A stretch of 64,000 bases of DNA, from positions 124,001-188,000 of the forward strand of contig CAWDLI010000016.1 of the NCBI GenBank assembly GCA_963803245.1, written 5' to 3'. The notes beneath the pieces are model-generated. The model was given only the letters and a program-made list of their open reading frames with translations. It ran no database searches and was not told the origin of the DNA. Shown in pieces: positions 34,024 to 42,715 of this stretch. The position numbers were made by a program, and so were the translations under genes. The DNA is from JACVRW01 sp963803245. GTDB taxonomy: Bacteria > Actinomycetota > Thermoleophilia > Solirubrobacterales > Thermoleophilaceae. How positions within the stretch are numbered: the first letter of the stretch is position 1; every line of letters begins with the position of its first letter.

Positions 34024-35343
34024 ATGGATCGAGGCCGCAACGGCCGCAACAGCGAGACTCGCTACGGCGAGGGCATCCGCAATCGCAGGGCGCGCCAGCG
34101 CGCGTTCCTGATCGGCGTCACCCCCGGCGAACCGGACCTGAGCGAGCTTCGCGAGCTCCTGCGCACGGCCGGCGTGGCGGTGGCGGGGGAGATGGTGCAG
34201 CGCCGCGAGCGCCCCGATCCGGACCGCTACCTCGGGCGCGGCAAGCTGGAGGAGGTCAAGGCCGCCGTGAAGGAGTCGGGCGCCAACCTCGTGGCGTGCG
34301 ACGACGAGCTGCTGCCGCGCCAGGAGCGCAACCTCGAGCAGGAGCTCGACGTGCCGGTGATCGACCGCACGGCGATCATCCTCGACATCTTTGCCGACCA
34401 TGCCGGGTCGGCCGAGGGCAAGCTCCAGGTCGAGCTCGCACAGCTCGAGTACAACCTCGCGCGCATGCGCGGGCTCTGGACGCACCTCGAGCGGCTCGGA
34501 GCCGGCCGTATGGACGGCGGCATCGGCACGCGCGGACCGGGCGAGTCCCAGATCGAGACGGACCGCCGGCTGGCGCGCGACAGGATCTCGCAGCTGCGTC
34601 GCCGGCTGCTCCGCACCAAGGCGTCCCGCGGCACGATGCGCCAGGAGCGCGAGCGCGCCGGCCTTCCGACGGTGGCGCTCGCCGGCTATACGAACGCGGG
34701 CAAGTCCACGCTCCTGAACGCGCTGACGGGCGCGGACGTGGGGGTGCGCGAACGCCTCTTCCACACGCTCGACCCCGCCACCCGCTCCTTCGAGATCGCC
34801 GGCCGCACCTACCTGCTCACGGACACGGTCGGCTTCATCCGGAAGCTGCCGCATCAGCTCGTGGAGGCGTTCTCGGCCACGCTCGAAGAGGCGCTCGGCG
34901 CCGACCTCATCGTCCACGTGGCGGACGCGTCGGTGGGGGAGGCCGAGCTGCACGAGATGCTCGCCGCCGTGGACGACGTGCTCGACGAGATCGGCGCGGG
35001 CGACCGGCCGCGCGTGCTGGTCCTGAACAAGGTCGACCTCCTGGACGACGAGCAGCGCCGTGAGCTGTCGTTCCGCTTCCCCAAGGCGGTGCAGGTGTCG
35101 GCCGCCCAGGGCGAGGGCCTCGAGGGCCTGCGCCACGCGGTCGAGGCGCACTTCCTCAGCAGCCTGCTGCCCATGGAGCTGCTCGTGCCCTACTCGGAGG
35201 GCGGCAGCCTTTCGGAGCTGCACGAGCTCGCCGGGGACCTCGAGCGTGAGGACACCCCGGCCGGCGTGCTCGTCAAGGCACGCGTGCCGGCCGCCGCGGT
35301 GCAGCGGTTCGAGCGCTTCGCGCTCAACGGGCGCCAGGCGTGA
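34024..35343 (+). CDS. hflX: GTPase HflX
   Basis: A 439-residue ribosome-associated GTPase. The N-terminal HflX domain has ERPDPDRYLGRGKLEEVKA and VIDRTAIILDIFADHAGSAEGK, followed by the glycine-rich GIGTRGPGESQIETDRRL. The G domain has G1 GYTNAGKST (from residue 221), DTVGFIRKLPHQLVEAF (G3) and LNKVDLL (G4). HflX splits or rescues stalled ribosomes under stress. TAGACT seven bases before the ATG is a plausible -10 box for a near-leaderless transcript. It overlaps dut by four bases. Confidence 0.96.
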   Translation: MDRGRNGRNSETRYGEGIRNRRARQRAFLIGVTPGEPDLSELRELLRTAGVAVAGEMVQRRERPDPDRYLGRGKLEEVKAAVKESGANLVACDDELLPRQERNLEQELDVPVIDRTAIILDIFADHAGSAEGKLQVELAQLEYNLARMRGLWTHLERLGAGRMDGGIGTRGPGESQIETDRRLARDRISQLRRRLLRTKASRGTMRQERERAGLPTVALAGYTNAGKSTLLNALTGADVGVRERLFHTLDPATRSFEIAGRTYLLTDTVGFIRKLPHQLVEAFSATLEEALGADLIVHVADASVGEAELHEMLAAVDDVLDEIGAGDRPRVLVLNKVDLLDDEQRRELSFRFPKAVQVSAAQGEGLEGLRHAVEAHFLSSLLPMELLVPYSEGGSLSELHELAGDLEREDTPAGVLVKARVPAAAVQRFERFALNGRQA

Positions 35344-35771
35344 TCCTCCGCTACCGGCGGCTGGCCCGCGAGGCGAAACCGCCCTCGCGCGCGCACGACG
35401 GCGACGCCGGCTTCGACCTCCACGCGGTGGAGCCGGCCTCGATCGAGCCCGGACGCAGAGCCAGCGTGGGCACCGGCGTGGCGGTTGCGATCCCGGATGG
35501 CTACGCGGGGCTCGTGGTCCCGCGCTCGGGCCTGGCCGCGCGCCACGGGATCTCGGTCGTGAACGCCCCCGGGCTGATCGACGCGGGGTACAGGGGCGAG
35601 CTGCGGGTGCTGCTCATGAACGGGGATCCCGACCAGACCTTCGACGTCGCGCCGGGGGACCGCATCGCCCAGCTGGTGCTGGTGGCGGTGGAGAGCCCGG
35701 AGCTCGAGGAAGTGGCCGAGCTCGACCTCACGGTTCGCGGCGAGGGCGGCTTCGGCTCGACCGGTCGCTGA
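35340..35771 (+). CDS. dut: dUTP diphosphatase
   Basis: A 143-residue trimeric dUTPase. All five motifs are visible: DAGFDLHA (1), PRSGLAARHG (2), GLIDAGYRGELRVLLMN (3), GDRIAQLVL (4) and the C-terminal GEGGFGSTGR (5). It removes dUTP and supplies dUMP for thymidylate synthesis. The GTG start overlaps the hflX stop (GTGA). Genetic context (hflX upstream, pilB downstream) is unrelated in function. Confidence 0.96.
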   Translation: MILRYRRLAREAKPPSRAHDGDAGFDLHAVEPASIEPGRRASVGTGVAVAIPDGYAGLVVPRSGLAARHGISVVNAPGLIDAGYRGELRVLLMNGDPDQTFDVAPGDRIAQLVLVAVESPELEEVAELDLTVRGEGGFGSTGR

Positions 35772-35857
35772 AAAGCGTCTCTGGAGCCTGAAACGGGGCC
35801 GCGAAGGACCTCGTGAGAGGCGTTCAGGCCTCTGGACGAATTGCCGATAGAAGGTTC

Positions 35858-37597
35858 ATGAGCGAAGTCCAGGCCGCCCCCGCGGAAGCACCCTCCGTGC
35901 CCGGACTGATCCCACCGACCGAGCGCACAGGTGCAAAGCGGCGGATCGGTGACGTGATAGTCCAGCTCGGCTACACCGACCGCGAGGTGGTCGAAGCCTC
36001 CGTCGACAACGCGCGCGAGCGCGGGCTGCCCCTGGGGCAGGCCCTGATCGCCGACGGCGTGGTCAACTCGAGCCAGCTGGCCCGGGCGCTCGCCGAGCGC
36101 AACGGGCTCGACTACGTCGACCTGAACGAGTTCGAGGTCGATCACGGCGCCGCTCACCTGGTGGACCCGGCGAAGGCTCGCCGCAGCCGCACGATCCCGA
36201 TCGCCTTCGCGGGCGACCGCACGCTGCTCGTGGCCACGGCCGACCCGGCGAACGTGGTGGCGCTCGACGACATCCAGATGGCCACCGGCTACGAGGTCCG
36301 GCGGGCTGTTGCCTCGTCCGAGGACATCGAGTCCGTGATCGGGCAGCTCTCGCGGCTCGACGAGTCCGTGCAGGAGATGGACCAGGTCGAGGAGGAGGAC
36401 CCCGCTCAGGTCATCGAGTTGCGTGAGTCCGCCGACGACGCGCCGGTGGTGAAGCTCGTGCACACGGTGATCGCCGACGCCGTGACCCGCGGCGCCTCCG
36501 ACATCCACTTCGAGCCGCGGCAGGGCGACATGCGCGTGCGCTTCCGGATCGACGGCGTGGTCTCCGACTCCACGACGGTCCCGCGCCAGCTCGTGCCGGG
36601 CCTCGTCTCACGCGTCAAGATCATGTCCGACCTCAACATCGCCGAGCGCCGCGCGCCGCAGGACGGGCGCGTGGGCCTCACCGTCGACGGGCGCCGGATC
36701 GACCTGCGCGTGGCCACGCTGCCGGTGATGCGCGGCGAGGCGGTGGTCATGCGAATCCTGGACGCCGGCCAGAGCATGACCACGATCGACACGCTCGGCA
36801 TGGGGGCGCACGACCGCACGCTCTTCGAGAAGGCGCTTCTCGGCAAGACCCACGGCGCGATCCTCGTGACCGGTCCCACCGGCTCGGGAAAGACGACCAC
36901 GCTCTACGCCGGGCTGGGCGCGCTCAACACGCCGGACAAGACGATCGTGACGATCGAGGACCCCGTGGAGTACGAGCTGGAGGGCATCAAGCAGGTGCAG
37001 GTCAACACGAAGGCGGGACTCAGCTTCCCCGCCGGCCTGCGCTCCATGGTCCGAGCCGACCCCGACGTGATCATGGTCGGCGAGATCCGCGACCTCGAGA
37101 CCGCTCAGATCGCGATCGAGTCCGCCCTGACCGGACACCTCGTGCTCAGCACCCTGCATACGAACGACGCCCCGATGGCCGCGGCCCGGCTGATCGAGAT
37201 GGGCATCGAGCCCTTCCTCGTGGCCTCGGGCCTCGAATGCGTGGTCGCTCAGCGGCTGGTGCGCCGCCTCTGCGACTGCAAGGTGCCGGTCGAGCTCAGC
37301 AAGCAGGCGCTGGAGATGAACGGATTCGACGCCAAGGACGCGCCTCTCAAGGCATTCGAGCCCGGCAAGTGCGTGCGCTGCGGCGGCACGGGCTACAAGG
37401 GCCGCATCGGCGTCTACCAGGTGATGCGCGTGACCGACCCGGTGCGCAACCTGATCCTGGAGAAGGGCGCCCCCGAGGCGATCACCGACGTCGCCCGCGC
37501 CGAGGGAATGGGCACGCTGCGCGACGACGGCTTCGCGAAGGTCCGCGACGGCGTGACCTCCGTGGCGGAGATCCTCCGCGTAGCCGGCTCCGTCTGA
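35858..37597 (+). CDS. pilB: Type IV pilus/type II secretion ATPase PilB/GspE with MshEN-like N-terminus
   Basis: A 579-residue secretion hexamer ATPase. Residues 29-52 (RIGDVIVQLGYTDREVVEAS) and 58-81 (PLGQALIADGVVNSSQLARA) form two consecutive copies of the MshEN pattern LGxxLxxxGxxxxxxLxxAL, which in characterised MshE-type ATPases binds c-di-GMP. Walker A GPTGSGKTTT begins at residue 339; the Asp box and His box (RADPDVIMVGEIRDLETAQI, TLHTND) follow. A C-terminal zinc-binding loop has CVRCGGTGYKGR. The ATG at 35858 is chosen over a GTG 45 bases upstream. No other pilus genes are adjacent in this window. Confidence 0.92.
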   Translation: MSEVQAAPAEAPSVPGLIPPTERTGAKRRIGDVIVQLGYTDREVVEASVDNARERGLPLGQALIADGVVNSSQLARALAERNGLDYVDLNEFEVDHGAAHLVDPAKARRSRTIPIAFAGDRTLLVATADPANVVALDDIQMATGYEVRRAVASSEDIESVIGQLSRLDESVQEMDQVEEEDPAQVIELRESADDAPVVKLVHTVIADAVTRGASDIHFEPRQGDMRVRFRIDGVVSDSTTVPRQLVPGLVSRVKIMSDLNIAERRAPQDGRVGLTVDGRRIDLRVATLPVMRGEAVVMRILDAGQSMTTIDTLGMGAHDRTLFEKALLGKTHGAILVTGPTGSGKTTTLYAGLGALNTPDKTIVTIEDPVEYELEGIKQVQVNTKAGLSFPAGLRSMVRADPDVIMVGEIRDLETAQIAIESALTGHLVLSTLHTNDAPMAAARLIEMGIEPFLVASGLECVVAQRLVRRLCDCKVPVELSKQALEMNGFDAKDAPLKAFEPGKCVRCGGTGYKGRIGVYQVMRVTDPVRNLILEKGAPEAITDVARAEGMGTLRDDGFAKVRDGVTSVAEILRVAGSV

Positions 37598-37609
37598 CGA
37601 CATCGGGGC

Positions 37610-37630
37610 GCAGCCGGCCGAGCCGGCTGC
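37610..37630. terminator. Bidirectional terminator-like hairpin between pilB and gatD
   Basis: A perfect inverted repeat with 9-bp arms GCAGCCGGC and GCCGGCTGC around CGA lies between two convergent genes, 13 bp after pilB and 17 bp after gatD. There is no U-tract on either side, so it would act as a structural or factor-assisted terminator. Confidence 0.55.
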
Positions 37631-37646
37631 TTCCGCCAGGGCACGT

Positions 37647-38375
37647 CTAGGTCACGCCGGCTGCGCGACGCGCGGCCATGTGGGCGGCGTCCTCGAGCGC
37701 GTCGTCGGGCAGGGGGTCCAGCTCGATCCCGAGCGCCAGCTCGATCAGGCGGTCGGCCAGCCACACGTTCTTCGGCAGCAGCGGCCCGTGGAGGTAGGTG
37801 CCGATCACGTTGCCGCGCCGGACCCCCTCCTGTCCGTCGCCCCCGTTGTTGCCGTGGCCGGCCAGGACACGTCCGAGCGGGCGCTCACCCGACTCGAGGT
37901 ACGTGCGCCCCCCGTGGTTCTCGAAGCCGGCGATCACGCGTGGCCCGTCGCCGAAGTCCACCTCGATGGCGCAGTTCCCGATCAGGCGCTCGCCCGGCTC
38001 CCGGACGGTGTGGAGGTTCACCAGTCCGACTCCCGGCAGCTTCTGGTCCCCGAGCTGGTAGGAGTGCCCGAGCAGCTGGTAGCCGCCGCACACCGCCAGC
38101 ACCACCTTCTCGCGCTCGGCGGCCGCGTGGAGCGCCTCGCTCTTGGTCTCCGCCATGTCCGCGGCCACGGCGATCTGGTCGCGATCCTGTCCGCCACCGA
38201 GGTAGAAGAGATCGTGCGCGGCCGGGTCGAGCGAGTCCCGCAGCGAAGCCGAGCTCAGCTCGAAGCCCAGGCCGCGCCACTCGCAGCGCGCCCTCAGCAC
38301 CGCGATGTTCCCGCGGTCGGCGTAGATGTTCATCAGCTCGGGGTAGAGCGCGCACACGCGCAGCCGGGCGTTCAC
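37647..38375 (-). CDS. gatD: Lipid II isoglutaminyl synthase, glutaminase subunit (CobQ-like)
   Basis: A 242-residue class I glutamine amidotransferase of the CobB/CobQ type. The N-terminus reads YPELMNIYADRGNIAVLR, then LGGGQDRDQ, the nucleophile C96 in VVLAVCGGYQLLG, and the histidine in IGTYLHGPLLPKN. GatD supplies ammonia to MurT for amidation of D-glutamate in the lipid II stem peptide. The GTG start overlaps the stop of the methyltransferase gene that separates it from murT. The subunits are more often encoded side by side. It is the last gene of the reverse-strand operon. Confidence 0.92.
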   Translation of the reverse strand: MNARLRVCALYPELMNIYADRGNIAVLRARCEWRGLGFELSSASLRDSLDPAAHDLFYLGGGQDRDQIAVAADMAETKSEALHAAAEREKVVLAVCGGYQLLGHSYQLGDQKLPGVGLVNLHTVREPGERLIGNCAIEVDFGDGPRVIAGFENHGGRTYLESGERPLGRVLAGHGNNGGDGQEGVRRGNVIGTYLHGPLLPKNVWLADRLIELALGIELDPLPDDALEDAAHMAARRAAGVT

Positions 38376-39103
38376 GCCGGGGCCTCCACGATGACCACCG
38401 TGCTGCCCACGTAGTCGCTCGTGGCCGGCACCTGGCGGCGCCCGGCCGGCACGAGCCCTGCCTCGGCGGCCTCGCGCTCGAGCTCGTCCGCGCTCACCGA
38501 CTCGAGCACCACCGTGTTCATCTCCTCGGTCAGCTCGCCGGTGGGGGACACGAGCTGGCGCAGGCGGTCCACCGCCACGCCGCGTGACTCCTCCCGCACG
38601 TCCACTGGCCGGCTCGAGAGCACCCAGCCCTCGACCTCGGCCACGTCGGGAAGCGGCGGCAGGGCGTCGGCGGGTGGAACGGTCTCGAACGGGTCGGCCA
38701 GCGCGGCCCCGAAGCGCGCGCCCGGACCGAGGTGCTCGCGCACGCGCGCCATCAGAGCCAGTCGTCCCGGGCGCCCGCCGAGCAGTTGCACCACCTGCAT
38801 GGCGGCGAGCGCGAAGCCGAACCGGCGGCCCAGGGCCAGCGACCGCGCGTCGGCGGCCATGCTGTCCACTCGCAGGCCACGCTCCCGGGCGCGTCGCGCG
38901 AGCTCGGCCACCAGCTCGGCGTCGGCGTCCACCGCGGTCACCTCGTGACCGCGCTCCGCCAGGTCGAGGGCCACCCGGCCGGTGCCGCAGCCGATGTCGA
39001 GCACCGGTCCCGGGGCGGCTCCGGCGAGCTCGCGCCAGAGGCCGAGGTCGGCGGCGTAGGCGGCGCACTCCACGTCGTGCCACGCGACCGCCGTGGACCT
39101 CAC
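38372..39103 (-). CDS. Class I SAM-dependent methyltransferase in the murT-gatD operon
   Basis: A 243-residue methyltransferase with the SAM motif VLDIGCGTGRVALDLAERGH and acidic residue in VTAVDADAELV, followed by a long mixed alpha/beta C-terminal region. The GTG at 39103 overlaps the murT stop and its own stop overlaps the gatD start, so it is translated between the two subunits of the amidating enzyme. The substrate is unknown; context suggests a cell-wall or lipid precursor, but a general small-molecule methyltransferase is possible. Confidence 0.8.
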   Translation of the reverse strand: MRSTAVAWHDVECAAYAADLGLWRELAGAAPGPVLDIGCGTGRVALDLAERGHEVTAVDADAELVAELARRARERGLRVDSMAADARSLALGRRFGFALAAMQVVQLLGGRPGRLALMARVREHLGPGARFGAALADPFETVPPADALPPLPDVAEVEGWVLSSRPVDVREESRGVAVDRLRQLVSPTGELTEEMNTVVLESVSADELEREAAEAGLVPAGRRQVPATSDYVGSTVVIVEAPA

Positions 39104-40455
39104 GCCGACCACCTGGCCACGAGCCCGCGCCGGGACAGCAGGTCGCGCAGCTCGAGGAGGGCCGTGTACGTGGGCAGGGCGTACAGCCGCGAGCCCACGG
39201 CCAGGTCGAGCGCCGTGTCCAGCGAGTCGCCGAGGTCGCGCTCCACGGCGATCTCGGTGTCCAGCTCCGCATACTTGAGCCGCACCGCCATCTCCTCGGC
39301 GCGCGTGCCCGAGCACGTGATCCGGCGGACGCGGCCGCGGAGCAGCTCGAAGTCGGCGTCCCAGATCCAGGACACGTCGCGGCCGTCGGCGATCCGGTCG
39401 TTGAGGGCGATCCAGAGGTCCAGCGAGTCGTCCTCGAGCGTGAGCGTTCGCAGCACCTCGTTGGCCCCCGCCGGGTTCTTGATCAGGAGGATGGACAGCT
39501 CCCGTCCGCCGATGGCGATCGTCTCCACGCGCCCGAACGCGCCGCTGAACGACTCGAGCGCCTGGCCCGCCGTCGCAAGTGGCACGCCCAGCTCGAGCGC
39601 GGTGGCCACGGCCGCGACGGCGTTGTAGACGTTGTAGAGCCCGGGCGCCGGGAGGCGCAGCGAGAGCTCGCCGCTCGGAGTGCGCAGCTCGATCCGGGAG
39701 CCCGACATGCCCTCGAGCTCAACGCGCGTGGCGGCCACCTGGGGGCGCGGGCGCTCGCGCCCGCAGCCCGGGCAGCGGTAGCGGCCCAGATGTCCCAGGT
39801 AGACGGCGTCGTAGATGTAGGCGGTGCCGCAGTTGCGGCAATGCTTCGAGTCGGCGGCGTGCTGCAGCTCGGGGAGCGCCTGGCCGTCGTCCTCCAGGCC
39901 GAAGTAGGTCACTCCCTCGCGGTCGCGGCCAAGGTCGGCCACGAGCGGGTCGTCGGCGTTGAGCACGAGCGCCCGCGGCGCGTCCGCGCCGGCCAGCAGA
40001 TCCGCCCAGCGGTCGGCGAGCGACTCGAGCTCGCCGTAGCGGTCGAGCTGATCGCGGAAGAGGTTGGCCAGCAGCAGCAGTCGCGGACGCAGCTCATGCG
40101 CCACGGCGGGCAGCCAGGCCTCGTCGACCTCGAACAGCCCGATCTGCCCGCGCGTGCGCCCGGCGTCGAGCAGCGCCGTGGCCACTCCCCACGACATGTT
40201 CGAGCCGGCCCGGTTGTGCACCACCGGACGGCCGCCGCTGTCGAGGGCCGCGGCCACCATCGCGGCCGTGGTGGTCTTGCCGTTCGTGGCAGAGATGAGC
40301 ACGGACCCCTCGTCGAGCCCGGTGGCCATCCGGCGCAGCGCGCGCGGCGACAGGGCGAGCAGCAGGCGCCCGGGCGCCGTCGTGCCACCACTGCGTCCGA
40401 GCCTACGGCTCACGGCCCGCAGGAGGCGGGCCAGGGCGCGTGCCGGGCCGTGCAT
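39100..40455 (-). CDS. murT: Lipid II isoglutaminyl synthase, Mur ligase-like subunit
   Basis: A 451-residue Mur-ligase homologue. ATP-binding motif ATNGKTTT is at residues 56-63, followed by NRAGSNMSWGVATALL and the central-domain region FRDQLDRYGELES. A Cys4 zinc ribbon typical of MurT (and absent from MurC-F) is formed by C206, C209, C228 and C231. The C-terminal DUF1727 domain has KNPAGANEVLRTL and ALNDRIADGRDVSWIWDADF. With GatD it converts D-glutamate of lipid II to D-isoglutamine. The ATG overlaps the stop of the upstream kinase gene (ATGA). Confidence 0.94.
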   Translation of the reverse strand: MHGPARALARLLRAVSRRLGRSGGTTAPGRLLLALSPRALRRMATGLDEGSVLISATNGKTTTAAMVAAALDSGGRPVVHNRAGSNMSWGVATALLDAGRTRGQIGLFEVDEAWLPAVAHELRPRLLLLANLFRDQLDRYGELESLADRWADLLAGADAPRALVLNADDPLVADLGRDREGVTYFGLEDDGQALPELQHAADSKHCRNCGTAYIYDAVYLGHLGRYRCPGCGRERPRPQVAATRVELEGMSGSRIELRTPSGELSLRLPAPGLYNVYNAVAAVATALELGVPLATAGQALESFSGAFGRVETIAIGGRELSILLIKNPAGANEVLRTLTLEDDSLDLWIALNDRIADGRDVSWIWDADFELLRGRVRRITCSGTRAEEMAVRLKYAELDTEIAVERDLGDSLDTALDLAVGSRLYALPTYTALLELRDLLSRRGLVARWSA

Positions 40456-41339
40456 CAGGACGTGGCCGGCGGGACGATCACCCGCAGGCAGCGCGGCTCC
40501 ACGGTCACGGTGGCCGGGGTGGTGCCGATCGGGTCTCCGTCGGCGTAGATCACGAATGGCCGGTCCGAGCTCAGCTCGACCACCCGGCCGCGGAGCACGT
40601 GCGCGTGCGGCGAGTCCAGGTGCGTGCCCTTGAAGACCTTGGGGAGACCGCGCAGGAACTCGAGCTTGGAGCTGTCCTCCGACATGAATATGTCCAGCTC
40701 GCCGTCGTCGAGCTGGGCGTGGGGGAGGAGGTACATGCCGCCGCCGTAGGCGCCCGAGTTACCCACCGCGACCGAGTAGCCGGTCAGCTCGTGCGGCTCC
40801 CCGTCCACGGTGACGCTGAACCGCGCCGGCTTCCAGGCGATCAGCGCCCTCAGCGCCGCGTACGCGTACACGGCGTCGCCCTTCACGAAACGGGCCTCGT
40901 TCGCGATCCGGTTGGCATCGGTGTCGAACCCGAAGCTCGCGATGCCGAGGAACGGCGTCCCGTCCACGCTGGCCACGTCCAGCAGCCGCTCGCGTCCGTT
41001 CACGGCGGTCTCCACCGCCTCACGCGCGTCCCTCGAGATGCCGAGCACCCGAGCCAGGTCGTTTCCGCGCCCGAGCGGGACCAGGGCCAGCGCCGTGTCG
41101 CGGCCCTTCAGGGCGCCCGCGAGCGGGCGCAGCAGCCCGTCGCCGCCCAGCGCCGCCACCGTCTCGCCCTGCTCGCAGGCCCGCAGCGCCTCCTCGCCGG
41201 CGTGCTCCACGCTCCGTGTGGTGACAGTGCGATGAGTCGCGCCAAGGCGGTCGAATGCCTCGATCACGTCGGGAAGGGCCTTGAGCGCCCGGCCCCCGGC
41301 CGAGGCCGGGTTCACGAGCAGCGCGAAGCGGCGGCTCAC
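40455..41339 (-). CDS. YegS/DagK-like lipid kinase
   Basis: A 294-residue diacylglycerol kinase catalytic-domain protein. The N-terminus ALLVNPASAGGRA and the nucleotide loop ALGGDGLLRPLAGAL are diagnostic, followed by PLGRGNDLARVLGI and the C-terminal lobe (GYSVAVGNSGAYGGGMYL, PFVIYADGDPIG). Such enzymes phosphorylate diacylglycerol or related lipids. The GTG start overlaps the amidotransferase stop, and its own stop overlaps the murT start, so it is coupled to both. It may recycle lipid by-products of envelope synthesis; that is inference. Confidence 0.88.
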   Translation of the reverse strand: MSRRFALLVNPASAGGRALKALPDVIEAFDRLGATHRTVTTRSVEHAGEEALRACEQGETVAALGGDGLLRPLAGALKGRDTALALVPLGRGNDLARVLGISRDAREAVETAVNGRERLLDVASVDGTPFLGIASFGFDTDANRIANEARFVKGDAVYAYAALRALIAWKPARFSVTVDGEPHELTGYSVAVGNSGAYGGGMYLLPHAQLDDGELDIFMSEDSSKLEFLRGLPKVFKGTHLDSPHAHVLRGRVVELSSDRPFVIYADGDPIGTTPATVTVEPRCLRVIVPPATS

Positions 41340-42154
41340 TCGGCCGCCGCTGCGGCGGTCCGGGCCGCTCGCTCCGCGGCCATGGCGCCGCGCTCGGCGC
41401 CGCGCAGATGGGCTCCGGCCTCGAGCTTCTGGATGTCGGCGCTGTCCGCCACCCGATCGCCGACGAGCCGCTCGGCGTGCGGCTCCTCCACGTCGTCGGG
41501 GTCGAGCACGAGCAGCACGTCCTGCTGCACGGAGTGCCACGGCTCGTCGGTCACGCACTCGGAGGCCACCAGGAGGCGTCCCGGCTCGGCGCGCCAGTGG
41601 AGCTCGAAGATTCCGAGGCGATAGGCGTACAGCCGCTCGCCGTCCGAGAACAGGAAGTTCAGGCCCGAGAACGGCGAGCGCTCGACGGTGGTGGTCACCG
41701 CTCGTCGCAGGGACGCCACGGGATCCCCCGGGTCGTAGTCCCGCATCATGAAGTTGAAGAAGTGCTCCGAATCGGTGTCGCCGCGCGCGTGGGGCACCCC
41801 GGGCTCGACGAGCCGCGGGTAGCGCATGATCGTCCCGTTGTGGCAGTACGAGTAGTTGCCGAGCACGAACGGATGCGTGTTCTCGAGCGAGAGCCCGCCC
41901 ATCGTGGCGCGACGGACGTGCACGTTGAAGATCCGGCCGCGGGTCTCGGTGGAGGCGAGGAACTCGTCGTCCTCGAAGGCTGCCTGGGGGAAGCGGATCA
42001 GCCCGGGGTCCGCCCCGTCGGTGCGCGCGTAGACGGCCATGCCCCATCCGGAGTCGTGCTCCTCGGACTGGCGGATCATCGGGTTCTCCGCCTCGAGCAG
42101 CTCGTGCCGGATCGAGACGGGCTCCGCGGCTACGCAGCCGAATACGCGGCACAT
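41336..42154 (-). CDS. Class II glutamine amidotransferase (YafJ/EgtC-like)
   Basis: A 272-residue Ntn-type amidotransferase. Met-Cys-Arg begins the protein, so Cys2 becomes the N-terminal nucleophile. Other family motifs are EEHDSGWGMAVY, VHVRRATMGGLSLENTHPF, SYCHNGTI and GDTDSEHFFNFM. It resembles YafJ/EgtC-like glutaminases whose partner is often unknown. It is the first gene of the operon with the lipid kinase, murT, methyltransferase and gatD, all joined by four-base overlaps. The last ~40 residues are an Ala/Glu-rich tail. Confidence 0.88.
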   Translation of the reverse strand: MCRVFGCVAAEPVSIRHELLEAENPMIRQSEEHDSGWGMAVYARTDGADPGLIRFPQAAFEDDEFLASTETRGRIFNVHVRRATMGGLSLENTHPFVLGNYSYCHNGTIMRYPRLVEPGVPHARGDTDSEHFFNFMMRDYDPGDPVASLRRAVTTTVERSPFSGLNFLFSDGERLYAYRLGIFELHWRAEPGRLLVASECVTDEPWHSVQQDVLLVLDPDDVEEPHAERLVGDRVADSADIQKLEAGAHLRGAERGAMAAERAARTAAAAAE

Positions 42155-42223
42155 GCGGGGAGATCCTACCGGGGCGAACCGCGGCCCCCGGCGCCTTTCA
42201 CCTCCAACCGAACGGGAGGCGAG

Positions 42224-42715
42224 ATGGTGGAGCCGCGACGGATCTGGTGGGCGCGCCCGCGCAAGCTGTGCGGGCTGGAGCGACCGGGGGGAGGGGGGAG
42301 GAGCCATCGCCCGGAACGGCGCGACGGTGAGATCGAGTACCTGAAGGCCAAAGGCGTACGCCTCGTGGTGTCGGTCATGCGCACGCGGCACAACCTTGCG
42401 GCCTACGAGGCGGCCGGCCTCGAGTGGCTCCACGTCCCCGTGGCCGCCCCGGGGGATGGGCCGGCGGCCCTGGAGGAGCTGCTGGCGTTCCTGCGGCGTG
42501 AACTGCGGAAGCGCGGAGCGGTGGCTCTGCACGGCGACCGTCGCACGGCGTTCGTCTCCGCGCTCTGCGCGGCTCACCTGCACGAGTCGCGCGGCGCGGA
42601 TCCCGCCGCGGCGCTGGCGGAGGCGGCCGAGGCGGGCCTCGAGACCGGGCCCGAGGCGTGCGAGCTCGTGGGCGTCCGGCCGGCCGAGCTGGAGCGCCTG
42701 CTCAGCGCAGGATGA
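42224..42715 (+). CDS. Dual-specificity-phosphatase-fold protein lacking the catalytic cysteine
   Basis: A 163-residue protein that follows the layout of small dual-specificity phosphatases: RRIWWARPRKLCGLERPG, then EIEYLKAKGVRLVVSVM, AGLEWLHVPVAAPGD and a helix before the P-loop. The P-loop reads VALHGDRRTAF, where active enzymes have HCxxGxxRT: the histidine is valine and the catalytic cysteine is alanine, while the arginine and threonine remain. It should bind phosphate or phosphoprotein but not hydrolyse it by the usual route. GGGAGG five bases before the ATG is a good ribosome binding site. It converges with a HAD gene and overlaps it by 14 bp. Confidence 0.65.
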   Translation: MVEPRRIWWARPRKLCGLERPGGGGRSHRPERRDGEIEYLKAKGVRLVVSVMRTRHNLAAYEAAGLEWLHVPVAAPGDGPAALEELLAFLRRELRKRGAVALHGDRRTAFVSALCAAHLHESRGADPAAALAEAAEAGLETGPEACELVGVRPAELERLLSAG

